This document shows, one piece after another, positions 28,436-37,852 of a stretch of 64,000 nucleotides of DNA. Each line of letters begins with the position of its first letter. Positions within the stretch are counted from its first letter, which is position 1. Made by a program: the position numbers and the translations under genes. Under the pieces are notes generated by a model. The model worked only from the letters and a program-made list of their open reading frames with translations, did no database searches and was not told the origin of the DNA. Location of the stretch: contig OZ245780.1 in assembly GCA_965227905.1 (NCBI GenBank), positions 3,162,001-3,226,000 of the forward strand, in the 5' to 3' direction. Origin of the DNA: CBDDHT01 sp965227905. Its GTDB lineage: Bacteria > Pseudomonadota > Alphaproteobacteria > Rhizobiales > Methyloligellaceae.

Positions 28436-28844
28436 GGTTCGATGTCCTGGCTTGCGTGGGTTCAAGAAAATAGGGCTGGTTGCAGCCGCATCGGAACGGA
28501 TTCCGAGGATGCAATTCAATTGTTATTGCTCAGGGGGTGTTCGTTGTGAATGTCCAAAAATTGCAATTGTGAGCAAACCAATTTTTCTTGCCTTGCCGAT
28601 TTTGACATAGACTCATAAGCGCTTGGCCACGATCCGACCCCCGCCAGTTTGATGAAGGTGAGGACTTTTACTGCGAGCTTGAGTCACAGTCGCCCTGCAG
28701 TCAGCAATTTCAACCAGGTGGATCCAGAGGTGGAAATTCGACCGGTTTTGAATAAGAAGCCACTGTTAATAGGGAGACGCCAAGTCGGCTCTTTCTGACC
28801 TGAAGGCGACACTACGGGACAGTAGCCTCCATCAATTTGCGGCG
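28436..28844. other. Intergenic region upstream of the cyclase gene
   Basis: About 410 bases between the divergent GNAT and cyclase genes. It is AT-richer around 28510-28610 and has TTGACATAGACT near 28602, which could be part of a promoter, but the -10 is not clear. No open frame with a ribosome site was found. The last part forms the hairpin annotated next. Confidence 0.45.
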
Positions 28845-28870
28845 CTAGTCTTCCAGACTTGGGAGACTAG
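28845..28870 (+). promoter_or_regulatory. Hairpin sequestering the cyclase ribosome site
   Basis: A 10-bp stem pairs 28845-28854 (CTAGTCTTCC) with 28861-28870 (GGGAGACTAG), with one G-U pair and a 6-base loop (AGACTT). The right arm contains the Shine-Dalgarno GGGAG, and the stem ends two bases before the ATG at 28873. In RNA this would hide the ribosome site, as in a thermometer or other translational switch. The fold is seen directly; the regulatory role is inference. Confidence 0.6.
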
Positions 28871-28872
28871 AG

Positions 28873-30753
28873 ATGAAACGCCGCCTAGCCGCAATTTTGA
28901 TCACCGATATCGTCGGTTATTCGCGGCTAATGAGCGAAGACGAAGCCGGCACCCACCAAGCAGCCAGATCCACAATCACTGAGCTTATAGAGCCAAAGGC
29001 GGTTCAATATCGCGGTCGCATCATAAAGGGGACCGGCGACGGCGTGCTTATGGAGTTTGCGAGTGCGGTTGACGCCGTGACCTTCGCTGTCGAGGTCCAG
29101 TGCGCAATGCGTGAGCGCAGCCGTGATGTTCCCGAGGACCGGCAGATCTTACTTCGGGTCGGAATCAATATTGGCGATATCATCATTGAGCCTGACGATA
29201 TCTTCGGCGATGGCGTGAATATCGCAGCACGCCTTGAGGGGCTCGCTGAGCCTGGCGGAATCTGCGTTGCGCGCAATGTTTTCGATCAGGTCAGCAGCAA
29301 GCTCGACCTTACTTTCAAACCCTTGGGAAAGCGGAAGGTCAAGAATATTGCCGAATCCGTTTCGGTCTTCAAGTTGCTCCTCGATGATAAGGCTGAAAAG
29401 CTGATGACGGCGGTTCAGGTCGTCGCTTCCGGCTGGGGCGGCTGGAAGACTTATGCGGCTGCGGCGCTCACCCTTCTGCTTGCCACAAGCGGCATCATCT
29501 GGTGGCAGCCGTGGGTTGCCACTTTGGAACCAGCATCGGTGGACTCAGTGGCAGAAGCACCGCTTCCGCTGCCAGACAAGCCGTCGATTGCGATATTGCC
29601 ATTCGCAAACCTCTCAGGCGATGTGAAGCAAGAGTATTTCGTCGATGGTTTCACCGAGGACTTAATCACCAATATTTCCCAATCGAAAGAACTCCTCGTC
29701 ATCGCCCGCAACTCCACGTTTAAGTTCAAAGGACGCGCGGTAAAGATACAGCAAGTCGCCAAGGAGCTCGGGGTTGGCTACGTTCTCCAAGGGTCGTTAC
29801 GCAAGATCGGCGAGAAAATGCGTATCAACGTGCAACTGATCGACGCCGGCAATGGCGCTCATGTCTGGGCGAAACGTTACGACAAGCCGACTGCCAAACT
29901 ATTCGATGTGCAAGATGAGCTAAGCCGCGAAATTGCGGGTACGCTTCTAGTAAACATCAGCGCAGCGGATCTTGCCAAATCAGCACAAAAGCGTCCCAAG
30001 GATCTCTCCGCCTATGACTATGTGCTTCGAGCTCGCGCTCAATTTGCACCGCACGAGAAGGACGCGACGTTGGCAGCGCGCAAGTTGGCGGAGCAAGCCA
30101 TCGCCATTGATCCCGACTATGCCGCTGCCTACGCGACGCTTGGAGACACGTTCATCCTTGCCTACATACTACAGTGGGAAGGACCGGAAGCACTCGATCG
30201 CGCCTATGACGCCGCGCGCAAGGCGGTTGGCCTGGATCGCCTGTCATCTATTTCACACGAGTTGCTGGGACGAGTTTTTCTACGACGCCGACAACATGAT
30301 GATGCTGTTGCTTCCATTGAGAGGTCGATCGTACTCAATCCCAACCGCTCACGCAGCTATGCCAGCCTTGCCGATACTCTAACTTTCGCGGGGCGGGCAG
30401 AAGAAGCTGTCGAATTGGTTTTCAAGGCAATACGTCTCGATCCGTTTTATTCCCCACGCTACAACCTCTATCTCGGCCGGGCCTACTATTTCTCCAAACA
30501 GTACGATAAGGCGATGGCCCAGCTTAAGACTTGTGCGGCGCGTGCGCCGAAGTTTAGAGCTTGCTACATGTACCTGATTCCGACCTACGCGGAGCTTGGC
30601 CGACAAGCGGATGCGAGAGATGCTACGGCGAGGCTGCGGAAGATTGCACCAGAATTCTCCATCAGCACATCGGTGCAGAAACACCTGCCATTCGTGCCAT
30701 CAGCGATGCAGTTCTATATCGGTGGGCTTCGTAAGGCTGGCTTGCCGGAGTGA
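28873..30753 (+). CDS. Class III adenylate/guanylate cyclase with TolB-like and TPR regions
   Basis: This 626-aa protein starts with a cyclase catalytic domain (residues 5-165): metal Asp12 and Asp56, and the FGDGVNIAAR block at 111-120 with Asp113 and Asn116. A transmembrane helix follows near 195-215, then a TolB N-terminal-like segment (PSIAILPFANLSGD to VWAKRYDKP), then TPR repeats up to the end. The catalytic part is cytoplasmic and the rest is probably periplasmic. This architecture is common in rhizobia and relatives. It makes cAMP or cGMP in response to an unknown signal. The start codon is preceded by the hairpin at 28845-28870. Confidence 0.93.
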   Translation: MKRRLAAILITDIVGYSRLMSEDEAGTHQAARSTITELIEPKAVQYRGRIIKGTGDGVLMEFASAVDAVTFAVEVQCAMRERSRDVPEDRQILLRVGINIGDIIIEPDDIFGDGVNIAARLEGLAEPGGICVARNVFDQVSSKLDLTFKPLGKRKVKNIAESVSVFKLLLDDKAEKLMTAVQVVASGWGGWKTYAAAALTLLLATSGIIWWQPWVATLEPASVDSVAEAPLPLPDKPSIAILPFANLSGDVKQEYFVDGFTEDLITNISQSKELLVIARNSTFKFKGRAVKIQQVAKELGVGYVLQGSLRKIGEKMRINVQLIDAGNGAHVWAKRYDKPTAKLFDVQDELSREIAGTLLVNISAADLAKSAQKRPKDLSAYDYVLRARAQFAPHEKDATLAARKLAEQAIAIDPDYAAAYATLGDTFILAYILQWEGPEALDRAYDAARKAVGLDRLSSISHELLGRVFLRRRQHDDAVASIERSIVLNPNRSRSYASLADTLTFAGRAEEAVELVFKAIRLDPFYSPRYNLYLGRAYYFSKQYDKAMAQLKTCAARAPKFRACYMYLIPTYAELGRQADARDATARLRKIAPEFSISTSVQKHLPFVPSAMQFYIGGLRKAGLPE

Positions 30754-30878
30754 CGAATCGAATTCCGGAATTGGCACTTCTCGATCGTGCCACGGTCACC
30801 ACGATAACGGCGGATATCGGATAGTAAACGGTCGTCATCCGAATTGGGTCATCTAACCTGCATTGACAAAAACACAGT

Positions 30879-32096
30879 CTATTTCGTGCTGGCGACCGCC
30901 GCACCGCTTGCGGTCAACTCGTTGATTTCGCTCACGCTATAGCCGTGTTCCAGCAGGACTTCGTTTGTGTGTTGGCCGAGAAGCGGTGCCGGGCGATGGA
31001 CGCCGCCTGGTGTCTTTGAGAGTTTTACGGGCAGGCCAATCGTTTTAACCGCACCTGCAATCGGGTGTTCGGTTTCCGGTGTCATCTCACGGGCGGCGAC
31101 ATGCGGGTCGGAGTGCATTTCAGCAATCGAAAGGACCGGCCCTGCGGGGACACCCTCGGCTTCGAGCATCGATAGCCATTCGACGCTCGTCCGGGTGACG
31201 AACTTTTCGTTCAGGAGCGTTTCAAGCGTTTTGAGGTTTTCCATGCGGCCCGCATTGGCGGCGAAGCGTGGATCATCGGCGAGCTCGACCGCATCGATGA
31301 CGCGCAACAGGCGCTCCCAGTTGGCCTGATTGGCCGCCCCGACCGTGATCCAGCCGTCGCTTGTTTGAAAGGCCTGATAGGGGGCGTTCAAGGGATGCGC
31401 CGATCCCATGGCGCCGGGAGACTGGCCGGTTGCGAAGCAGATGGCGGATTGCCAGTAGGTGTGGGTTATCGCGGCTTCGAGCAGAGACGTATCGACCCGC
31501 TGGCCCTCGCCGGTTTTCTGCTTATGGGCATAAGCTGCCAGGACGCCCATGGCGGCGATGATGCCGGCGGTGATATCACTGACCGGTGCGCCGACCTTGA
31601 CGGGTGGGCCGTCGGGGCCTTCGCCTGTGATGGCCATCAGGCCGGACATCCCTTGGGCGATAAGATCGAAGCCGCCACGCTCAGCATATGGCCCGGTGCG
31701 TCCGAAGCCCGAAAGCTCGCAATAGATCAGGCCGGGATTGATTTCCTTGAGGGCATCGTAGCCAAGGCCCAGTTTGGTCATGGTATCGTGGCGATAGTTC
31801 TCGATCAGGACATCGGCTTGCCTGATCATGCGGAGCAGAACCTCCCTGCCCTTCTCATCCTTCAGATTGAGTGCGATGCCGCGCTTGTTGCGGTTCATCA
31901 TCAGAAAGGCTGCGGACTCGCCATTGATGTCGGGTGGCACCATGCGTCTCGTATCGTCGCCGCCGCCGGTCTTTTCGACCTTGATCACGTCGGCGCCGAG
32001 ATCTGCGAGCATCAGGCCGCAGGTCGGTCCCGCCATGATGTGGGCGAGTTCCACCACCTTCATGCCGGATAGCGCGCCGCGATTGCCTTCGCTCAT
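30879..32096 (-). CDS. CaiB/BaiF family CoA transferase
   Basis: This 405-aa family III CoA transferase moves CoA between carboxylic acids. Family marks are MKVVELAHIMAGPTCGLMLADLGADVIKVEK at the N-terminus, and GGFDLIAQGMSGLMAITGE where the catalytic Asp lies (Asp of GGFD region). AAAGGT lies upstream of ATG 32096, one base after the crotonase stop region, so the two genes are tightly coupled. The frame opens further at 32171, but this overlaps the crotonase gene. Substrate unknown; the adjacent crotonase and aminotransferase suggest acyl-CoA catabolism. Confidence 0.9.
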   Translation of the reverse strand: MSEGNRGALSGMKVVELAHIMAGPTCGLMLADLGADVIKVEKTGGGDDTRRMVPPDINGESAAFLMMNRNKRGIALNLKDEKGREVLLRMIRQADVLIENYRHDTMTKLGLGYDALKEINPGLIYCELSGFGRTGPYAERGGFDLIAQGMSGLMAITGEGPDGPPVKVGAPVSDITAGIIAAMGVLAAYAHKQKTGEGQRVDTSLLEAAITHTYWQSAICFATGQSPGAMGSAHPLNAPYQAFQTSDGWITVGAANQANWERLLRVIDAVELADDPRFAANAGRMENLKTLETLLNEKFVTRTSVEWLSMLEAEGVPAGPVLSIAEMHSDPHVAAREMTPETEHPIAGAVKTIGLPVKLSKTPGGVHRPAPLLGQHTNEVLLEHGYSVSEINELTASGAAVASTK

Positions 32097-32097
32097 G

Positions 32098-32883
32098 TCA
32101 CTGACCTTTCCATTCGGGCCGGCGTTTCGTGAGGAAAGCGTCGAGCCCCTCGCGGAAGTCGTCGCTGCCATAGCAGAGGGCGATCAGGTCATCGTCCTCG
32201 GCATCGGGGCCCGAGGCATCGATCCTGAGGAACATCTCTTTGGTGGCTTTCAGGGTCAGCGGTGCAAAGCCTGTGATCTTGCTGGCCAGATCCCGGGCCC
32301 GCTCCATCAAGGCGTCGTGGTCGTCAAGGAGCACACTGACCACGCCACCGGCCAAGGCTTCGTCTGCCCCCATCAATCTCGAGGTCACCATCATTTCGCG
32401 TGCGCGTGCCTGTCCAAGAACGGCCGAGAGACGAACAAGGTTCGATATGGAGAGGCAGTTGCCAAGCGTGCGGGCAATCGGAAAACCGAAGCGCAGATCC
32501 TTGGTGGCCAGTCTCACGTCGCATACGGCAGCGATGGCTGCCCCGCCGCCGGTACAAACGCCGGTGACCGCTGCGATTGTCGGCACCTTACAGGCTTCGA
32601 TCTGGCCGAGGATGGCCTCCATCTTTGCTTCGTAGGCGCGCCCGTCATCGGCGCCGCCAAAATCGCGGAACAGGGAAATGTCGGTTCCAGCAGCAAATGC
32701 TTTCCCGCCGGCCCCGCAAATGATCAGGGCTTTCAGCGACGACTCCTCGGCTTTCGAGCAGATCTCCGCCAACTGCTCATACATCCCGAAGGTCAGAGCG
32801 TTCATAGCCTGGGGGCGGTTGAAGGTGACGACGCCAACGGCATCTTCAACTTCATAGAGTAATTCCTCTGATGCACTCTCCAT
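32098..32883 (-). CDS. Enoyl-CoA hydratase/isomerase family protein
   Basis: This 261-aa crotonase-fold protein has the oxyanion-hole segments FAAGTDISLF and GVCTGGGAAIAAVCDVRLAT. In place of the usual PEINLG segment with catalytic Glu it reads FGFPIARTLGN, and a second catalytic Glu is not apparent either, so it may not act as a classical hydratase; such members are known among isomerases or hydrolases. It lies between the CoA transferase and the aminotransferase gene with 5 and 1-base gaps, a clear operon. Confidence 0.9.
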   Translation of the reverse strand: MESASEELLYEVEDAVGVVTFNRPQAMNALTFGMYEQLAEICSKAEESSLKALIICGAGGKAFAAGTDISLFRDFGGADDGRAYEAKMEAILGQIEACKVPTIAAVTGVCTGGGAAIAAVCDVRLATKDLRFGFPIARTLGNCLSISNLVRLSAVLGQARAREMMVTSRLMGADEALAGGVVSVLLDDHDALMERARDLASKITGFAPLTLKATKEMFLRIDASGPDAEDDDLIALCYGSDDFREGLDAFLTKRRPEWKGQ

Positions 32884-32888
32884 AATGA

Positions 32889-34097
32889 TCAGGCCGTCGC
32901 GGCACGTGCGGCCGAAGCCGAGCCTGCCGCACCTGTGTCGCTGAGATAGTCCAAAGCCGCCTGAACGCCTCCAGTCTGGAATGTGGTACCCGAGAGCTTC
33001 AGGCCCATCTCCACACCGGAAAGCGTTCCCATCAAAGTGAGATCGTTGAAGTCACCGAGATGACCGATGCGGAACACCTTGTCGGCAACCTTGCCAAGAC
33101 CGGTTCCCAACGACATGTCGTAGTTGTCGAGGATGACCTTGCGGACGGCGTCCGCGCTCTCACCGGCCGGCATCAGGACGGCTGTCAGGGCGCTCGAGTA
33201 TTCCTGAGGGTTCACACAGAGGATCTCAAGACCCCAGGCGCGAACGGCGCGCCGTGTGGCTTCTGCATGTCGGTCATGACGCGCAAAGACATTGTCGAGG
33301 CCTTCTTCGAGCAGCATGTCGACGGCTTCGGCAAGTCCATAGAGAAGGTTCGTTGCCGGCGTGTAGGGAAAGAAACCGCCCTCATTCGCCTTCAGGACCG
33401 GGCCCCAGGCGAAATAGGAACCGGGCAGCCCTGCACTCTCGGATGCTTTGAGCGCCTTTTCGCTGACGGCATTGAAGGCAAGCCCTGGAGGGAGCATCAA
33501 GCCTTTTTGGGAGCCGGCGATGGTGACATCGACGCCCCATTCGTCATGCCTGTAATCGATGGAGGCCAGGGACGAGATGGTGTCGACCATCAGCAAGGCC
33601 GGGTGGCCGGCGTCGTCAATGGCTTTGCGAATGTCGGCGATGCGGGATGTGGCGCCTGTGGACGTCTCGTTGTGAACGACACAGACCGCCTTGATCTCAT
33701 GGGATTTGTCCTCGGCAAGACGGGCGCCGATGGCTTCCGGATCTGCGCCCCTGCGCCAGTCGCTTGCGATAAACTCAGCATCGAGTTCGAGCTTGCGAGC
33801 AATGTCTTCCCAGAGCGTTGCGAACTGGCCTGTCTCGAACATCAGGACCTTGTCGCCGGCGGACATCGTATTCACCAGAGCAGCTTCCCATGCCCCCGTT
33901 CCGGACGATGGATAGATCACGACCGGACCGGCGCATTTGAAGATCTGCCGGATATCCGCAAGGACCTTCTTGCCGAGGCGCGCGAATTCCGGTCCGCGAT
34001 GATCCATTGTCGGCTGATCGATGGCGCGAAGGACGCGGTCGGGCACATTGGTCGGCCCCGGGATTTGCAGAAAGTGGCGGCCAGCTGTTCGTGCCAT
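32889..34097 (-). CDS. Class V aminotransferase, serine-glyoxylate type
   Basis: This 402-aa PLP enzyme begins with the typical FLQIPGPTNVPDRVLRAID and has the PLP lysine Lys198 in GSQKGLMLPPGLAF. The family includes serine-glyoxylate, aspartate-glyoxylate and alanine-glyoxylate aminotransferases. It resembles SgaA-type enzymes of methylotrophs more than BhcA, by the loops I recall; this is an impression only. It starts the minus-strand operon with crotonase and CoA transferase, and is divergent from a FAD/Fe-S dehydrogenase that could make a 2-oxo acid. Amino acceptor and donor are unproven. Confidence 0.88.
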   Translation of the reverse strand: MARTAGRHFLQIPGPTNVPDRVLRAIDQPTMDHRGPEFARLGKKVLADIRQIFKCAGPVVIYPSSGTGAWEAALVNTMSAGDKVLMFETGQFATLWEDIARKLELDAEFIASDWRRGADPEAIGARLAEDKSHEIKAVCVVHNETSTGATSRIADIRKAIDDAGHPALLMVDTISSLASIDYRHDEWGVDVTIAGSQKGLMLPPGLAFNAVSEKALKASESAGLPGSYFAWGPVLKANEGGFFPYTPATNLLYGLAEAVDMLLEEGLDNVFARHDRHAEATRRAVRAWGLEILCVNPQEYSSALTAVLMPAGESADAVRKVILDNYDMSLGTGLGKVADKVFRIGHLGDFNDLTLMGTLSGVEMGLKLSGTTFQTGGVQAALDYLSDTGAAGSASAARAATA

Positions 34098-34216
34098 TGA
34101 TGCCTCCTAGACGGATTATCGCTTGTTTCGTAAAGGGTTGCCCGCTTCTAACCGAGAGCGGCTATGGGGCGGCAATGCAGGCTTGCGGCGACCTGCACCT
34201 GATGTAATATTGAATT

Positions 34217-37147
34217 ATGAATGCATTATCCATGTCAAGTGGCGAAGGCGCCGATCTCGCGACAAAACTCTCGGATGCGATCGAGGGTGAAGTCCTGTCC
34301 GATGCTTTCAGTCGTGGGCGCTACAGCACCGATGCCTCGATCTATCAGGTCGAACCGATTGTTGTTGCCATCCCCAAGACTGTGTCCGACCTGAAGGCGA
34401 TCATCGAGATTGCGCGCGATGAGCAGATCCCTCTCCTGCCCCGCGGTGGCGCGACCTCCCAAAGCGGTCAGACAGTCGGCCGCGCCCTGGTCGTCGACTT
34501 TGCCAAGCACCTCGACAAGCTGTTGGACTTCGACGCCGAGACGTCCACCTGCACGGTGCAACCGGGTATCGTTCTCGATGAGCTCAATCGGCAGCTCAAA
34601 TCGAAAGGTGTCTGGTTTCCCGTCGACGTGTCGACGGCAAGCCGCGCCACGATCGGCGGCATGGCCGGAAACAACTCCTGCGGAACACGATCGATCCGCT
34701 ATGGTGTGATGCGTGACAATGTCATTGCCATTGATGCGATCCTGGCCGATGGCAGCGAAGCGCGATTTGCCGAAGTTCCAGACGATTTCGAGCGTATCAA
34801 CGTGGCGTCGCCGGGTATGGATTTGATGCGCGACATCGTGCAACTCGGCCGGAGCGAAGCCAGGACCATCGAAGGTGCGTTCCCGGAAGTCTCACGCCGG
34901 GTCGGCGGCTACAATGTCGATGCGCTTTTGCCGGGCGAGGCACCGCGCAATCTGGCAACACTGCTTGTGGGATCGGAAGGCACGCTTGCGGTCTCGCGCG
35001 CGATCGAGCTCAAGCTGTCGCCATTGCCAACCAACAAGGTTCTTGGCGTCTGTCATTTCCCGACCTTTCGCAAGGCAATGGAGGCCGCCCAGCATATCGT
35101 GAAACTTGGGCCGGTCGCCGTGGAACTGGTCGATGCGAACCTGATCGGGCTGGCCCGCGACATCCCGATTTTTGCGAAGACGGTCGAGCGGTTCGTGAAG
35201 GGTGAGCCGGAAGCTTTGCTTCTGACCGAGTTCGCGGAAGAAAACCAGGTCGAGAATCTCCGCCGCCTCAAGGAACTCGATGAGCTGATGCGCGAGCTTG
35301 GACACAAGCACGCGGTCGTCGAAGCCATTGGGACCGATTTCCAAAAAGCTGTCTGGGAAGTTCGCAAATCCGGCCTCAACATCATGATGTCGATGAAGTC
35401 GGATGGAAAGCCGGTTTCCTTCATCGAGGATTGTGCGGTCCCCCTCGAGCATCTGGCGGATTACACGGAACGGTTGACCGACGTCTTCACCAAGCACGGG
35501 ACGACAGGCACCTGGTATGCCCACGCATCGGTCGGATGCCTGCATGTGCGCCCCATTCTTAATTTGAAGCTGGAGAAAGACGCGCGGACGATGCGCGCCA
35601 TCGCCGAAGAAGCATTCGAGATGGTGCGCGAATATAAGGGCGCGCATTCAGGCGAACATGGCGACGGTCTGGTGCGCTCGGAATTCCACGAGAGTATGTA
35701 TGGCCGCCCGCTCATTGATGTCTTCGAGGCGGTCAAAGACCGGTTCGATCCGCAAGCGCGGATGAACCCCGGCAAGATCGTGCGGCCCGAGCGGATGAAT
35801 GACCGATCGCTCTTCCGGTACAAGGAAGATTATTCGGTTCCGGAACCCGGCACCGTCCTCGACTGGTCCGGCTATGCCGGGGCCGGCGGCGGTTTCCAGG
35901 GCGCCGTCGAGATGTGCAACAACAATGGCGCCTGCCGGAAGCTGGCAGGCGGTGCGATGTGTCCTTCCTATCGTGTCACCCGCGACGAACGCGATGTCAC
36001 GCGTGGCCGCGCGAATACGCTGCGGCTTGCGCTGTCCGGTCAGCTCGGCGAGAACGCGATGACATCGCCCGACATGCTGGAGACCATGAAATATTGCGTC
36101 TCCTGCAAGGCCTGCAAGCGCGAATGCCCGACAGGCGTCGATATGGCCAAGATGAAGATTGAGGTCATGCATGCCGCGCAAGACCGTCACGGGCTGGCTT
36201 TCCATGATCGGCTGGTCGGTTTTCTTCCGCGTTATGCCCCCTGGGCTGCATGGATGCCGTGGCTATTCAATGCCCGCAACGCCATTCCAGGCATGGCGCG
36301 CGCCTTGGAAGGGTTGACGGGATTTGCCTCCAGCCGCCCCCTCCCCCGCTGGCGCTGGCAGACCTTTCGATTGAAAGAGGCTCAAGGACCGATCGACGGC
36401 CCGCCCGTCGCACTCTTTGCGGATACGTTCAATACCTATTTCGAGCCCGAGACGCTTCATGCGGCTGTTCATCTGCTCACAGGTCTTGGATACCGCGTGC
36501 ATGTGCCGAGCGCGGCAGGAAGAGCGCGACCGCTTTGCTGCGGGAGAACGTTTCTCTCATCCGGTCTGGTCGATGAAGCGCGAAGCGAGGCGCAGCGATT
36601 GATCGACAGACTGTCGCCATTCGCAGAGGCTGCCGTGCCGATCATCGGCCTGGAGCCAAGCTGCCTTTTTGCGCTTCGCGACGAGGTGCCATCCATGATC
36701 CCCGGCAAAGACACGCAGAAGATCGGCGAGTGCGCCATGCTTCTGGAGCAGTTCCTCGTGCGGGAGAAAGACGCCGGCCGGCTTCCCGAGAGGTTCGAAG
36801 CGATCGATCAGCCTGTCCTTCTCCACGGTCACTGTCATCAAAAAGCATTTGCATCCATGAGTGCCGTTGAGGGTGCGCTTCGATTGATCCCGGACATCGA
36901 CTTGAAGACCGTCGAGTCGAGCTGCTGTGGTATGGCCGGTGCCTTTGGATACGGGGTGGAGACGGAAACTGTCTCCCGCTCCATGGGAGAACTTTCTCTG
37001 CTTCCGGCGGTGCGCGAGGCTCAACCCGACACGTACATCGTTGCCGATGGGTTCTCCTGCCGCCATCAGATTCATGACGGTACCGGACGCAGTGCGCGTC
37101 ACGTCGTTCATATCCTCGATCAGGCATTAGCAGACGGAGGTGTTTGA
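34217..37147 (+). CDS. FAD-linked oxidase fused to Fe-S/CCG domain (D-2-hydroxyacid dehydrogenase type)
   Basis: This 976-aa protein joins four parts. Residues about 45-185 form a FAD-binding domain of the VAO/PCMH type (PLLPRGGATSQSGQ, NNSCGTRSIRYG). The FAD-oxidase C-terminal domain follows to about 530 (HSGEHGDGLVRSEFH, ARMNPGKIV). Then two cysteine clusters (CNNNGACR and CVSCKACKRECPTG) indicate [4Fe-4S] centres, and two CCG-like segments (HGHCHQKAF, SSCCGMAGAFGYG) end it. Relatives include YdiJ and D-2-hydroxyglutarate or D-lactate dehydrogenases. It likely oxidises a 2-hydroxy acid and feeds quinone or a cytochrome. Start ATG 34217 has no clear ribosome site; ATG 34232 is an alternative. 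Confidence 0.92.
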   Translation: MNALSMSSGEGADLATKLSDAIEGEVLSDAFSRGRYSTDASIYQVEPIVVAIPKTVSDLKAIIEIARDEQIPLLPRGGATSQSGQTVGRALVVDFAKHLDKLLDFDAETSTCTVQPGIVLDELNRQLKSKGVWFPVDVSTASRATIGGMAGNNSCGTRSIRYGVMRDNVIAIDAILADGSEARFAEVPDDFERINVASPGMDLMRDIVQLGRSEARTIEGAFPEVSRRVGGYNVDALLPGEAPRNLATLLVGSEGTLAVSRAIELKLSPLPTNKVLGVCHFPTFRKAMEAAQHIVKLGPVAVELVDANLIGLARDIPIFAKTVERFVKGEPEALLLTEFAEENQVENLRRLKELDELMRELGHKHAVVEAIGTDFQKAVWEVRKSGLNIMMSMKSDGKPVSFIEDCAVPLEHLADYTERLTDVFTKHGTTGTWYAHASVGCLHVRPILNLKLEKDARTMRAIAEEAFEMVREYKGAHSGEHGDGLVRSEFHESMYGRPLIDVFEAVKDRFDPQARMNPGKIVRPERMNDRSLFRYKEDYSVPEPGTVLDWSGYAGAGGGFQGAVEMCNNNGACRKLAGGAMCPSYRVTRDERDVTRGRANTLRLALSGQLGENAMTSPDMLETMKYCVSCKACKRECPTGVDMAKMKIEVMHAAQDRHGLAFHDRLVGFLPRYAPWAAWMPWLFNARNAIPGMARALEGLTGFASSRPLPRWRWQTFRLKEAQGPIDGPPVALFADTFNTYFEPETLHAAVHLLTGLGYRVHVPSAAGRARPLCCGRTFLSSGLVDEARSEAQRLIDRLSPFAEAAVPIIGLEPSCLFALRDEVPSMIPGKDTQKIGECAMLLEQFLVREKDAGRLPERFEAIDQPVLLHGHCHQKAFASMSAVEGALRLIPDIDLKTVESSCCGMAGAFGYGVETETVSRSMGELSLLPAVREAQPDTYIVADGFSCRHQIHDGTGRSARHVVHILDQALADGGV

Positions 37148-37150
37148 AGC

Positions 37151-37852
37151 ATGAGTGAAGCGACAACTCCTTTGTTCGAAAGCTCGCAAGAGCGGCATGC
37201 GCCGATTGTTCGGCGCACGCTCCACGATGAACTGCTCGATCGATTACGTGATCTCATCATCGACGGAGATCTGGCACCAGGTACAAAGGTGCCTGAAAAA
37301 GCGCTTTGCGATCAATTCGGCGTCTCTCGGACGCCGCTCCGCGAAGCCCTCAAGGTTCTGGCATCAGAAGGTCTTGTAACGCTGACGCCGAACCGTGGCG
37401 CCATGGTCACAGCGCTGACGCTCGAAGATCTCGAAGATGCCTTTCCCGTCATGGGGGCACTCGAAGCACTTGCTGGAGAAATGGCATGCGCGGCGATTAC
37501 AGATAAGGAAATTGCCGATATCCGAAAACTGCACGACCGCATGGTGCGCCATTATGAAGCGGGCGCCGTGGCACCATATTTCAAAGTCAATCAGGAGATC
37601 CATGAACGAATTCTGGATGCCGCCCGCAACCAGACATTGGCAACGCTCTATAGAGGGCTTGCCGGACGTGTGCGCCGTGCGCGCTATTTGGCGAACATGT
37701 CGTCAACGGAACGCTGGGATGCGGCAATCGCCGAGCACGAACAGATCATGACAGCCTTGGAGACACGTGACGGCCCAGGCTTGGCGCGCATACTCAAGCG
37801 TCATCTCGCCAACAAGTGCGAGGCAGTGAAAGACAGTTTGACCGGGTCATGA
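37151..37852 (+). CDS. GntR family regulator, FadR subfamily (FCD domain)
   Basis: This 233-aa protein has a GntR winged helix (LIIDGDLAPGTKVPEKALCDQFGVSRTPLREALKVL at about 35-70) and an FCD effector domain with AGEMACAAITDKE and HERILDAARNQTL. FCD regulators sense small acids. The start is four bases after the FAD/Fe-S dehydrogenase stop, so it is probably in its operon and self-controlled, and it may also act on the divergent aminotransferase operon through the 119-base shared region at 34098-34216. The effector is unknown. Confidence 0.93.
   Translation: MSEATTPLFESSQERHAPIVRRTLHDELLDRLRDLIIDGDLAPGTKVPEKALCDQFGVSRTPLREALKVLASEGLVTLTPNRGAMVTALTLEDLEDAFPVMGALEALAGEMACAAITDKEIADIRKLHDRMVRHYEAGAVAPYFKVNQEIHERILDAARNQTLATLYRGLAGRVRRARYLANMSSTERWDAAIAEHEQIMTALETRDGPGLARILKRHLANKCEAVKDSLTGS

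Noticed and set aside
31828..32862. Long frame antisense to the CoA transferase and crotonase genes
   Set aside because: It crosses two genuine genes and has no recognisable domain.
32889..34097. BhcA of the beta-hydroxyaspartate cycle
   Set aside because: No BhcB, BhcC or BhcD type genes are nearby; the protein fits the broader serine-glyoxylate family and its exact role is not supported.
33060..34100. Long frame antisense to the class V aminotransferase
   Set aside because: No motifs and no ribosome site; the sense frame is a clear aminotransferase.
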